Assembly (NCBI GenBank): GCA_963921355.3
Contig: OZ001190.1
Span: 3,224,001-3,288,000 of the forward strand
DNA: 64,000 nt
From: CAWUEZ02 sp963921355
GTDB taxonomy: Bacteria; Pseudomonadota; Alphaproteobacteria; Thalassobaculales; Thalassobaculaceae
Direction of reading: 5' to 3'
Shown here piece by piece: positions 7,825 to 16,164 of the stretch. Each line of letters opens with the position of its first letter. The first letter of the stretch is position 1. The position numbers were made by a program, and so were the translations under genes. The notes under the pieces are model-generated. The model worked only from the letters and a program-made list of their open reading frames with translations. It was not told where the DNA came from and ran no database searches.

Positions 7825-9802
7825 AGGGCGAGGCCGATCTTGCGGCCGTCATGGATGGCGTATGGCGCCTGGCGCGGACCCGCCGCGTCTCCGATCAGGT
7901 GGACAGGCAGCGTGCCGTCCAGGTCCCGCGCCAGCAAGTCCTCGGCCCGGTTCGCGGTGGCCATGACGAGATCGTCGGCCGGGATCAGACGCTGGTCGCC
8001 GGTCAGGAACGACATGATCGTCGCCCCGTCGGGGCCCCAATGACGGACCGCGCTCTCGGTAACGAACTCGACGCCCAGTTGGGCGAGGCGTTGGCGCAAC
8101 GGATAATCGGCGGCGCTGCGCTGGAGTTCCTTGCCGATCAACGGATCCGGCGTCACCAGCGTCACGGTTCGCCCGGCCTCCGCGAGCCACCAGGCGGTGC
8201 CGCAGCCGCGCCAGTTGCCACCTTCATCGACCACCACAACCCGGTCGCCGATCCGGGCCGACCTGCCCATCACCTCTTCGGTCGACCAGACGCGACCCGT
8301 TTCGATACCCGGTAGGGTTATCTGATCCGGCAGGGCGCGTTGGAAGCCGTCCTCCGAAGGCAGAGACCCGGTGGCCACGACCACGGCATCCGGTGCCAGC
8401 GTGGCGACGTCTTCGGCCTCGAGATAGGTGTTGAGGCGGATCGTGACCTGCAATTGGGTCAGCTGTCGCTCATACCAGTCGATCAGGTCGAGGATTTGGC
8501 GCGGCGCGGCTGCAGACCGGCCAGCCGGAAGGCCCCGCCCAGCCGATCCGTCGCTTCCGCCAGCGTTACCCGGTGGCCGCGTTCCGCTGCGACCCGGGCT
8601 GCTTCGAGGCCGGCCGGTCCGCCGCCGACGACCAGCACGCTCTTCGGCTCCGCCGACGGGGTGAACCGATCGCCGCCCCATTCCCACTCGCGCCCGACCG
8701 ACGGATTGACCACGCACGAGATCCAGTAGTCGCGGGACCGGCGGCCCCAGCACATCTGGTTGCAGGAGAGACAGCCCCGGATGTCCTCAGGCCGTCCGGC
8801 GGCCGCCTTGCGCGCGAGGTGCGGGTCGGCGATCTGACCGCGGACGATCGACACCAGATCGGCCTTGCCGGCGGCCAGAACCGCCTCGCCGTTGTCCGGG
8901 GTCCGGATGTGGCTCTCGGCGGTGACCAGGGCATGGCTGACCGACTGTTTGAGAAACTTCGAGAATTCGGTCCCCAGCTTCTCCGGATAGAGGAAGGTCG
9001 GCATCAGCTTGTAGAAGTCGAGATAGCCACCCGACCCGCAGGTCACATAGTCGATCAGGCCGTCGCGGTCGTGCAGGTCGACGATTTCCGACAGGGCTTC
9101 GCGCGACAGGGCGACGTCGAAATCGGGTTCGTCGCTGACCGACAGGCCGACGATGAAATCCTCGCCGCAGACCTTGCGGATCCGCTCGCAGATCTCGCGC
9201 GAGAGACGGGTCCGGTTCTCGAGCGATCCGCCCCAGCGGTCGTCGCGATGGTTGGACCACGGGGTCCAGAACTGATCGAGGAGGGAATGGTATGCCGCCC
9301 AGACCTCGACGCCGTCGAATCCGGCCTCGTGGCAGCGCCGCGCCGCTTGGACAAAGCCGTCGAGGGTTTCCTCGATCTCACGCTCGGTCATAGCGTGACT
9401 GCCGTCGCTGTCGTGGTAGCTCGGCAGCCCTGAGGGCGACCAGTTCGGGTGGTAGGAGTTGTCGGCGTCACCATGCTGGCCGACGTGATAGAGCTGCTGA
9501 AGCACCAGGGCGCCGTGCTCGTGGACCGCGTCGGTCAGCCGGCGGAAATGGGGGACGACGGCGTCGTCACTGTGGCGGAAGTTGCCCCGGGTCAGCACCG
9601 CGGCGGCGTGGACGGGGACCGGCTCGATCACCAGCATCGCCGCCCCACCGATTGCCCGTTCCCGATAGTAGGCGATGTGCTGTTCGGTGGGCAGCCCGTC
9701 GACGGCCATGTTCGAGGTATGGGCCCCGAACACGACCCGGTTCCTGAGCGTCTTGCCGCGCAGCGATATCGGGTCGAGCAGCCGTGGATAGGGTCCGGTC
9801 AC
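7821..9802 (-). pseudogene. Old-yellow-enzyme/TMADH-type FAD-FMN-[4Fe-4S] oxidoreductase, frameshifted
   Basis: One gene of about 661 codons is split into two frames. The first part (9802 to 8483) has the FMN TIM barrel ('LRNRVVFGAHTSNM', 'HRDDRWGGSLENR'), the iron-sulphur cysteines ('CLSCNQMC', then 'ISCVVNP') and the FAD motif 'VVGGGPAGLEAARVA'. It fails after 'GLQPRRAK'. The rest ('ILDLIDWYERQL', 'VVDEGGNWRGCGTAWWLAE') continues in the next frame to 7821. One missing base near 8495 (a GCC-AAA that would be GCC-CAA) joins the halves perfectly. The family includes trimethylamine, dimethylglycine and N-methylproline demethylases. GTG start 2 nt after the preceding paralogue's stop. The truncated product would lack the FAD/NAD domain. 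Confidence 0.85.
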
Positions 9803-9804
9803 GT

Positions 9805-11646
9805 CTAAAGATCCTTGGCAAGCCGGGCGGCATCGTAGATCGCCGCGTGGATGTTGCGGGACGCGACCGCGTCTCCGATCCGGAACAGCTGGTAGCCGCC
9901 GTCGGTGTTGCGTGTCACCGCCTGCGGCTGTCCGGCGATCAGGGCATCGTAGTCGAGTTCGCCCAGGTTCCGGCTGTCAGCCTTCAGCGCGAAATAGAGG
10001 TCGTCCAGGGGCAGGGTGCCATGTTCGACGACGACCTGGTCGACCTCTCGGGTTTCCACTCGGTCGGAATAGTCGGAGCCGATTTCGGCGACCAGGCCGT
10101 TACCGGCACGGCGCACCGCGCGGACCCGTTTGTTGATGGTGATGGTGGCGCCGGCCCCCGCCACGAACTCCGCCGCTGACAGGCCCTGATGGGCGGCGTT
10201 GTCGTCATAGATCAGAACCCGGTCGCCGGGTTTCACGTCGCCCGACAGAATGTCCCAGGTGCTGACCGTCAGTTCGGCGCCGTCGACAATCTCTGTGTTC
10301 GGCAGTCCGCCGGTGGCGATCAGGATCACGTCGGGACGTTCGCTCAGGACATCGCCGGCTTCGGCGTAGACGTTGAAGCGCATGTCGACGCCCAGTCTCT
10401 GGCACTGCTCGGCGCGCCAGTCGGTGATGCCGATCAACTCCCGCCGCCGTGGCAGGCGCGCGGCGAGCCGGATCTGGCCACCCGGCTGATCAGCGGCTTC
10501 GAACAGCACCACTTCGTGGCCGCGCTCGGCGCAGACTCGGGCAGCTTCCAGCCCGCCGGGGCCGGATCCGACGACAGCGATCCGGCGTCGCGGGCCGTCT
10601 GTTTTGGCGATGACATGGGGGAGGGTGCGTTCCCGGCCGGACGCCACCTTGTTCACGATGTGCGGATCGGCGATGTGGGCCCGGGTCATGCCGACCATGT
10701 CGAGCTTGCCCTCGGCAACCGCATGACGGGCGGTGGCAACGTCGCTTATGCGGGCGGCATGGAACACCGGGAATTTGGTGACCGCCCGAACCTCGCCGCA
10801 GAAATCGATGTGCGGGGCTGCCGGGGTGCCCTGGATCGGGATCACCCGGGACAAGGCGGCGTCGGTCTCGATGTGACCCCGGATCAGATTGAGGAAATCG
10901 ACCTTGCCGCTGTCCGCCAGGCGGCGGGCGATCTCGACCCCGTCCTGGCGCGACAGGCCCTTGTCCCAGTCCTCGTCGGCGACCATCCGCAGGCCGACGA
11001 TGAAGTGCGCGCCGACCCGGTCCCGGATCGCGTCCAGCACCCGCCAGGTGAAGCGCAGCCGATTGTCCAGCGATCCCCCGTACTCGTCGTCGCGCTGGTT
11101 TGTGGCCGGCGACCAGAATCCATCCAGCAGGTGCCCGTAGGCCTCGATCTCGATGCCGTCCAGTCCGCCGGCCTGCATCCGTTCGGCGGCATCGGCGTAC
11201 TGGCCGACGATGCGGTCCAGGTCCCAGTCCTCGGCCACTTTCGGAAACGCGTGATGGGCCGGTTCGCGCACCGCGGATGGCGCCAGCACCGGCAACCAGT
11301 CGGCCTTGTTCCAGTTGGTACGCCGGCCGAGATGGGTGATCTGCATCATCACCGCCGCACCGTGCTCGTGGCAGGCGTCGCTCAGTTCCTGCAGCCACGG
11401 CACGATCTCGTCGCGATAGGCGTGCAGGTTTCCGAACGCTTCCGGGCTGTCGCGGCCAACCACCGCTGAACCGGCGGTCATGGTCAGCGCAATGCCGCCC
11501 TTGGCCTTTTCCGCATGGTAGAGCCGATAGCGCTGCTTCGGCAGGCCGTCCTCCGAATAGGCGGGCTCATGCGCGGTCGACATGATGCGGTTGCGCAGGG
11601 TGAGGTGCTTGAGCCGGTACGGCTGCAGCAAGGGATCGTTCGACAC
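9805..11646 (-). CDS. StcD/DgcA-like N-demethylase flavoenzyme, lacking the [4Fe-4S] cysteine loop
   Basis: This 613-residue protein is related to N-methylproline demethylase and dimethylglycine demethylase: an FMN-binding TIM barrel ('LRNRIMSTAHEPAYSEDGLP', 'NQRDDEYGGSLDNR') followed by FAD and NAD-binding domains ('VVGSGPGGLEAARV', 'YDDNAAHQGLSAAEF'). Where relatives carry an iron-sulphur loop of about 35-40 residues with four cysteines, this protein jumps from 'NKVASGRE' straight to 'RTLPHVIA' (junction near 10628-10640). The loop is missing without loss of frame. Relatives have a GRE-type motif on both sides of the loop, so deletion between direct repeats is likely. Without the cluster, electron transfer should fail. 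GTG start with GGAG upstream; second gene of the operon. Confidence 0.8.
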   Translation of the reverse strand: MSNDPLLQPYRLKHLTLRNRIMSTAHEPAYSEDGLPKQRYRLYHAEKAKGGIALTMTAGSAVVGRDSPEAFGNLHAYRDEIVPWLQELSDACHEHGAAVMMQITHLGRRTNWNKADWLPVLAPSAVREPAHHAFPKVAEDWDLDRIVGQYADAAERMQAGGLDGIEIEAYGHLLDGFWSPATNQRDDEYGGSLDNRLRFTWRVLDAIRDRVGAHFIVGLRMVADEDWDKGLSRQDGVEIARRLADSGKVDFLNLIRGHIETDAALSRVIPIQGTPAAPHIDFCGEVRAVTKFPVFHAARISDVATARHAVAEGKLDMVGMTRAHIADPHIVNKVASGRERTLPHVIAKTDGPRRRIAVVGSGPGGLEAARVCAERGHEVVLFEAADQPGGQIRLAARLPRRRELIGITDWRAEQCQRLGVDMRFNVYAEAGDVLSERPDVILIATGGLPNTEIVDGAELTVSTWDILSGDVKPGDRVLIYDDNAAHQGLSAAEFVAGAGATITINKRVRAVRRAGNGLVAEIGSDYSDRVETREVDQVVVEHGTLPLDDLYFALKADSRNLGELDYDALIAGQPQAVTRNTDGGYQLFRIGDAVASRNIHAAIYDAARLAKDL

Positions 11647-11682
11647 CGGGGTCAGGCTCCGTCGCTGGCGGATGGCGGGACT

Positions 11683-13248
11683 TCAGTACCAGGCATCGGG
11701 CATCTCGCGTTTGCGCCGATCGACGAAATCGCGCAGCGCCTCGTCGATGGCATCGTCGAGCGCCGGGGCCTCATACTCGGCCAGCATCTTCTTCCATGCG
11801 GTGTTGGCGCGCTGTGCACTGTCGACCTCGCCGCTCTCGCTCCACTGTTCGTAAGTATTGTTGTCGGAAAGCTTGGCGTCGAAAAAGGCGGTCTCGTAGT
11901 TCGCCATGGTGTGGGCGCAGCCGAAGAAATGGTTGCCCGGTCCGACCTCCAGGAACGAGTCCATGGCCAGGTCGTTGTCGTCCACCGTGATCCCGCCGAG
12001 ATATCGGGCGAGGGCGCCACAGTAATCCGCGTCGAGCACAAACTTCTCGTAGGACATCGACAGCAGCCCATCGAGGAATCCGGCGGCGTGCAGGATGTAG
12101 TTGGCGCCGCAGAGGACGGCGGCGTGCATCGACGTGGCGCTTTCCATCATCGATTGGGCGTCCGGAACCTTGGACGTGGTGAACGCGCCGGAGCAGCGCA
12201 GCGGCAGCTCGGCGCGCCGGGCCAACTGACCGACAACCAGCGAGCCGGCCGCCGGTTCCGGCGTTCCGAAGGTCGGGGAGCCGGAGCGCAGCGACATCGT
12301 GGAAAGGAAGTTACCGTAGATCGTGGGCGCGCCCGGGCGCACCAGCTGGGTCAGCGCGCAACCGACCAGGGTCTCGGCATGGGCCTGGGCGATGGCACCG
12401 GCGATGGTGACAGGCCCCATCGCGCCGCCCAGGATGAAGGGGACGAGGATCGTTCCCTGATTGGCCCGGGCGTAGGCTCTGATGCCCGAGGTCATGGTCG
12501 CGTCCCAGACCAGCGGCGAATTCACGTTGAAGTTCGCCATGATCGCACAGTCGGTTTCCAGCGTGTCAGCACCGAAGGCGATCCGGGCCATCTCGATCGA
12601 GTCCTCGGCCCGCTCCTCAGCGGTCACCGACCCGAGGAACGCCCGGTCGGAGTACTTCAGGTGGGCGTACACCATGTCGAGGTGCCGTTTGTTGACCGGC
12701 ACATCTGTCGGCTCGCAGACCGTGCCCCCGGAATGGTGAAGCCAGGGCTGCATCTGCGCGAGCTTCACGAAGTTCTCGAAGTCCTCGAGGGTGCCGTAGC
12801 GACGCCCTCTGTCCAGATCCATCACGAAGGGCGACCCGTAGGCCGGCGCAAACACCACGTTTGGCCCGCCGATCTCGACGGAGTTCGCTCGATTGCGCGC
12901 GATCTGGGTGAATGTCGCGGGCGCGGTTCTCAGCACTTACGCCACCAGGCCCGGCGGAAACCGGATGTTCTCGCCGTTCACCTCCGCTCCGGCCCGGCGC
13001 CACAGCTCAATCGCTTCCGTAACGCCGCCGGTGAAATCGATCCCGACCTCGGCGAGGATCCGCTCGGCGGTGCGCTCAATCCGGACCAGGCTCTCCTCGT
13101 CCAGCAGGTCGTAGGTCGGGATGCGACGTTGGATGTAGGCCGGTGTGGCGGCCTGGGCGGTCGCGGTTCGCCGCGCCTGGCGTCCCGGGCGACCCCTGGT
13201 GCGTCGGTCTGATCGGCTGTTCGGATCCTCGGCGAGATCGACGGACAT
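11683..13248 (-). pseudogene. MttB-family (non-pyrrolysine) trimethylamine-methyltransferase-like gene with an in-frame TAA
   Basis: From ATG 13248 (GAGGAGG just upstream) the frame runs 521 codons to 11683 except for TAA at 12939-12937 (codon 104), between 'RFPPGLVA' and 'VLRTAPATFTQ'. Both sides belong to one MttB-superfamily protein: 'RRIPTYDLLDEESL' and 'AERILAEVGIDF' upstream, 'LHHSGGTVCEPTDV', 'ILGGAMGPVTIAGA' and 'GPGNHFFGCAHT' downstream. Non-Pyl MttB relatives demethylate quaternary amines such as glycine betaine, carnitine or proline betaine. The stop is TAA and far from the pyrrolysine site, so it is a nonsense lesion. It is the first gene of the operon with two N-demethylases and Ldh, divergent from a LysR gene. 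Confidence 0.85.
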
Positions 13249-13333
13249 GGCAGACACCTCCTCGTCCGAGTCCATCAAAAGCTCAGCCAGTCTGACAGCG
13301 ATCAAGATTCACGTAACGCTTCAATTTCCTTAG

Positions 13334-13346
13334 GTTTTTGATAAAC
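13334..13346. promoter_or_regulatory. GTTT-N5-AAAC inverted repeat in the mttB/LysR intergenic region
   Basis: A small inverted repeat (GTTT, 5 nt, AAAC) lies 8 bp before the LysR ATG in the 105-bp divergent promoter region. It fits the loose T-N11-A rule for LysR-type sites, but so would much AT-rich DNA, so this is only a candidate autoregulatory site. Confidence 0.25.
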
Positions 13347-13353
13347 TGACCTT

Positions 13354-14262
13354 ATGCAAAGCCTGCGCGCGCTTCTACCGTCTTCCGGCGCTCTGATCGC
13401 TTTCGAAGCGGCGGGAAGACATGGCAGTTTCACCCGTGCCGCCGAAGAACTGGCAATGACCCAGGCGGCGGTCAGCTTTGCCATCCGTAATCTCGAGCGC
13501 GACCTCGGCGTACCGCTGTTCACCCGTCGGCACCGATCGATCGAACTGACCGAGGCCGGGGAGCGGTTTCACGCCGATGTCTCGCTTGGCTTGATGCACA
13601 TTCGCAAATCGGCCGAGGAACTGAAGGCTCTCGGCAGTGACCGGCACGTCACCCTCTCGGCGTCGACGGCGTTCGCCAGCTACTGGATGCTACCGCGCCT
13701 GGCGCGCTTTCGTCAGGACCTGCCGTGCATCGATCTTCGGATCCAGACCTCCGATCGGGATGTGGACCTGCGCATGGAAGGGCTTCCGCTCGGCATCCGC
13801 TCCGGCAGGCCCTCCGTTTGGCCGGCTTGCCAGGACGCGTTGCTGGCGGCGGAGGAAATCACCGCGGTCGCCGGAGCCGGTTATGCGGAGAGTTTCGGCT
13901 TGCCGGAGTCCAACGCGGCGATCGCCGAACACCGGCTCATCCACCTCGAGGAGCCGTTTCGCCCCGTCGTCGACTGGGAGGACTGGTTCCGGGATGTCGG
14001 CGTCTCGCCGCCGGCGCGTGGCCGCGGTCTGTTGATCAACGACTATGTCCTGGTCCTGCAGGCGGTCGTCGGCGGCCAGGGGATCGCGCTCGGCTGGAAG
14101 CACCTCACCGATCCGATGGTGGAGCAAGGTCTGCTGATCGAGGCGTCGGACCATATCTACCGGACGGGTAACGGGTTTCATGTGGTCTGGCCGTCAGACC
14201 CGCCGTTGAGCGAGAGTGCTGCCATGGTCCGCGACTGGCTGCTGTCTGACGTCGACCCCTGA
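13354..14262 (+). CDS. LysR-family transcriptional regulator (GcvA-like)
   Basis: This 302-residue LysR protein has an N-terminal winged helix ('FEAAGRHGSFTRAAEELAMTQAAVSFAIRNLE', broken here as 'GSFTRAAEELAMTQ' and 'AVSFAIRNLE') and a GcvA-type effector domain ('LSASTAFASYWMLPRL', 'QAVVGGQGIALGW'). It is divergent from the mttB-demethylase operon, so it most likely senses an N-methylated amine or amino acid and controls that operon. The gene is intact even though its presumed targets are broken, which fits recent damage. Confidence 0.9.
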   Translation: MQSLRALLPSSGALIAFEAAGRHGSFTRAAEELAMTQAAVSFAIRNLERDLGVPLFTRRHRSIELTEAGERFHADVSLGLMHIRKSAEELKALGSDRHVTLSASTAFASYWMLPRLARFRQDLPCIDLRIQTSDRDVDLRMEGLPLGIRSGRPSVWPACQDALLAAEEITAVAGAGYAESFGLPESNAAIAEHRLIHLEEPFRPVVDWEDWFRDVGVSPPARGRGLLINDYVLVLQAVVGGQGIALGWKHLTDPMVEQGLLIEASDHIYRTGNGFHVVWPSDPPLSESAAMVRDWLLSDVDP

Positions 14263-14290
14263 CCTGTCCGGGGCGGCTGCGACCTTGTGG

Positions 14291-15094
14291 TCAGCGCGCC
14301 GTCCAGCCGCCATCCACCAACAGGCTGTGTCCGGTGACGAGCGCCGAACTGGAGCTCGCGAGAAACAGCAGCGCACCGGCCAGATCGTTCGGTTGACCTG
14401 TGCGACCGAGCGGGGTGGTCTGCTCCAACATCCGGTGCAGATCCTCATCGGCGAACAGTGCCTCGGTCAGATGGGTGCGCAGAAATGTCGGCGCGATGTC
14501 GTTGACTCGGATCCCGTGCCGGCCCCATTCGACGGCCAGAGCCTTTGTCAGCATGACCACCGCACCCTTCGTCGCGTGGTAGGACACGTTTCCGGAGAAA
14601 CCGCCGGCGACATGGCCCCACATCGACGAGATGTTGATGATCGAGCCGTCGCGCTCGGGCAGCATGTGGCCGGCGGCGGCGCGGGCGCAGAGAAAGACCC
14701 CGGTCAGATTGACATTCACCACCCGCTGCCAGTCCGCCAGCGAGAGCGCTTCGGTCGGTGCCTTGATCGAAATCCCGGCATTGTTGACCAGGATGGTCAC
14801 GGGACCCTGGGAGCGGCGGACGGCATCGAAGACGCCTGTGACGCTTGCCTCGTCGCTGACGTCGAGTTTGTGGGCATGGGCGTCTAGCCCCTCGGCCCGG
14901 ATCGCCTCGGTCGTGTCCTCGGCTCCGCCGCCGTCCAGGTCGGTCGCGATGACGGTCGCCCCGGCTCTTGCGAGCACCCAGGCGGCCGTTCGCCCGATCC
15001 CGGTCGCGGCTCCTGTAACCAGGGCAATCCGCTCATCCAGGCGGAACAGTGAATCGATTTCAGGTGGTGCGATGTCGAAACGATCATCGGCCAT
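14291..15094 (-). CDS. SDR-family NAD(P)-dependent oxidoreductase
   Basis: A classical short-chain dehydrogenase of 267 residues, cytoplasmic. The cofactor motif 'TGAATGIGR' is near residue 28, 'NNAGISIK' near 107, the catalytic Ser in 'ISSMWGH' and the Tyr/Lys pair in 'YHATK'. The Asp in 'ATDLDGGG' at the end of beta-2 suggests NAD(H). An unusual N-terminal tail of about 20 residues precedes the Rossmann fold. It is divergent from a LysR gene (15211), its probable regulator. The substrate cannot be inferred. Confidence 0.9.
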   Translation of the reverse strand: MADDRFDIAPPEIDSLFRLDERIALVTGAATGIGRTAAWVLARAGATVIATDLDGGGAEDTTEAIRAEGLDAHAHKLDVSDEASVTGVFDAVRRSQGPVTILVNNAGISIKAPTEALSLADWQRVVNVNLTGVFLCARAAAGHMLPERDGSIINISSMWGHVAGGFSGNVSYHATKGAVVMLTKALAVEWGRHGIRVNDIAPTFLRTHLTEALFADEDLHRMLEQTTPLGRTGQPNDLAGALLFLASSSSALVTGHSLLVDGGWTAR

Positions 15095-15173
15095 GGCAGC
15101 CTCCTTCCAGGGTCCTTCGTAGCGAATCGTAAAATAGATGCATTTTTAGATGAAACTCAGTGTTACAATCGGA

Positions 15174-15189
15174 TGTTTTCAATGAAACA
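15174..15189. promoter_or_regulatory. TGTTT-N6-AAACA inverted repeat: candidate LysR-type site
   Basis: Perfect 5-bp half-sites flank a 6-nt spacer in the 116-bp divergent promoter between the SDR gene and its LysR gene. The centre also reads TTCAATGAA. LysR proteins often bind such interrupted dyads just upstream of their own start. The region is notably AT-rich compared with the flanking genes. Confidence 0.35.
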
Positions 15190-15210
15190 CATGCACGCCA
15201 GAATAGGCTA

Positions 15211-16149
15211 ATGGCACCTCGGCTCGAAGTTCGACATCTGCAGATGATCCAGGCGATCGCGGATACCGGTCGGGTCACCGAAGCGGCCGAGAAGCTGGGG
15301 CTCACCCCGTCGGCCCTGTCCCACCGCATCCGCGAGGCCGAGCGTCGGCTCGATGTCACCTTGTATACCCGGCTGCACAAGCGCCTGCGGATGACGCCGG
15401 CCGCCGAGCATCTGGCAAGTGTGGCGGCCCGGGTTCTGGCAGACATGGAACGGGCGGAGGAGGACGTCTGGCGGGCGAGCCAGGGGATCGTGCACGTCGT
15501 CCGCCTGGCTATCGAAGCCTACAGTTCCTACCACTGGTTGCCGAGCTTCCTGGACTATCTGAAGCACGGCGCGCCCGACGTTGATATTCAGGTGATGGCC
15601 GGCGCCAGCCGCGACCCTCTGCAGAGCCTGTCGAACCGCCACATCGACCTGGCCATCATGAGCGGCGAGATCGCGCGACCCGGGCTGACACCGGTCCCGC
15701 TGTTCGAAGATGATCTGCTGTTCATCATGCCGCCGGCACACGCACTGGGGGACCGCGAGTTCGTCGATGCCGCCGACATCACCGAGGATGACTTCCTGAG
15801 CTACAACCCGGTGGCCGATGCCGATGGCGGGGTCGGCCGGCTGCTGCGATCCGGCGATACACCGAAGGCGAAGTCGGTGACCGTCGAGTTGCCCGAAGTG
15901 ATCGTCGAACTGGTGGCGGCCGGCCAGGGGACCAGCGTCCTGGCGGGCTGGGCGGTGGAAACCGCCGTCAATGCTGGCCGGATCCGGGCGGCACGCGTGT
16001 CGGAAGAGGGCGTCGCGGTTTCCTGGTCCTCGGTGATCAGAAGCGAGGACAACGAGCCGGGCAATCCGATCCGCACGGTCGCATCACTGCTGTCGAACTG
16101 GTGCAGTCGGACCGGACGCGGCTTCCGTCCGGACCCGGTGGACGCCTGA
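15211..16149 (+). CDS. LysR-family transcriptional regulator
   Basis: From ATG 15211 the product is 312 residues, a standard LysR length. The N-terminal helix-turn-helix is 'IADTGRVTEAAEKLGLTPS' followed by 'ALSHRIREAERRL'. The effector domain has 'DLAIMSGEI' and 'VAAGQGTSVLAGW'. The 'TEAAEKLGLTPSALSHRI' helix resembles MetR-type proteins, but this alone does not define a methionine role. It is divergent from an SDR gene. An in-frame extension upstream of 15211 (to 15160) is not supported by a ribosome site. Confidence 0.88.
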   Translation: MAPRLEVRHLQMIQAIADTGRVTEAAEKLGLTPSALSHRIREAERRLDVTLYTRLHKRLRMTPAAEHLASVAARVLADMERAEEDVWRASQGIVHVVRLAIEAYSSYHWLPSFLDYLKHGAPDVDIQVMAGASRDPLQSLSNRHIDLAIMSGEIARPGLTPVPLFEDDLLFIMPPAHALGDREFVDAADITEDDFLSYNPVADADGGVGRLLRSGDTPKAKSVTVELPEVIVELVAAGQGTSVLAGWAVETAVNAGRIRAARVSEEGVAVSWSSVIRSEDNEPGNPIRTVASLLSNWCSRTGRGFRPDPVDA

Positions 16150-16164
16150 ACGTCAGCGCTTCAC

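Noticed and set aside
10189..11469. 426-codon plus-strand open frame opposite demethylase 1
   Set aside because: Shadow of the flavoenzyme gene; no family features.
12937..12939. Pyrrolysine in the MttB homologue
   Set aside because: The codon is TAA, not TAG, and lies near the N-terminus, away from the catalytic Pyl position.
11515..13212. 565-codon plus-strand open frame opposite mttB
   Set aside because: Antisense to a recognisable MttB gene; low-complexity His/Arg/Gly composition without motifs.
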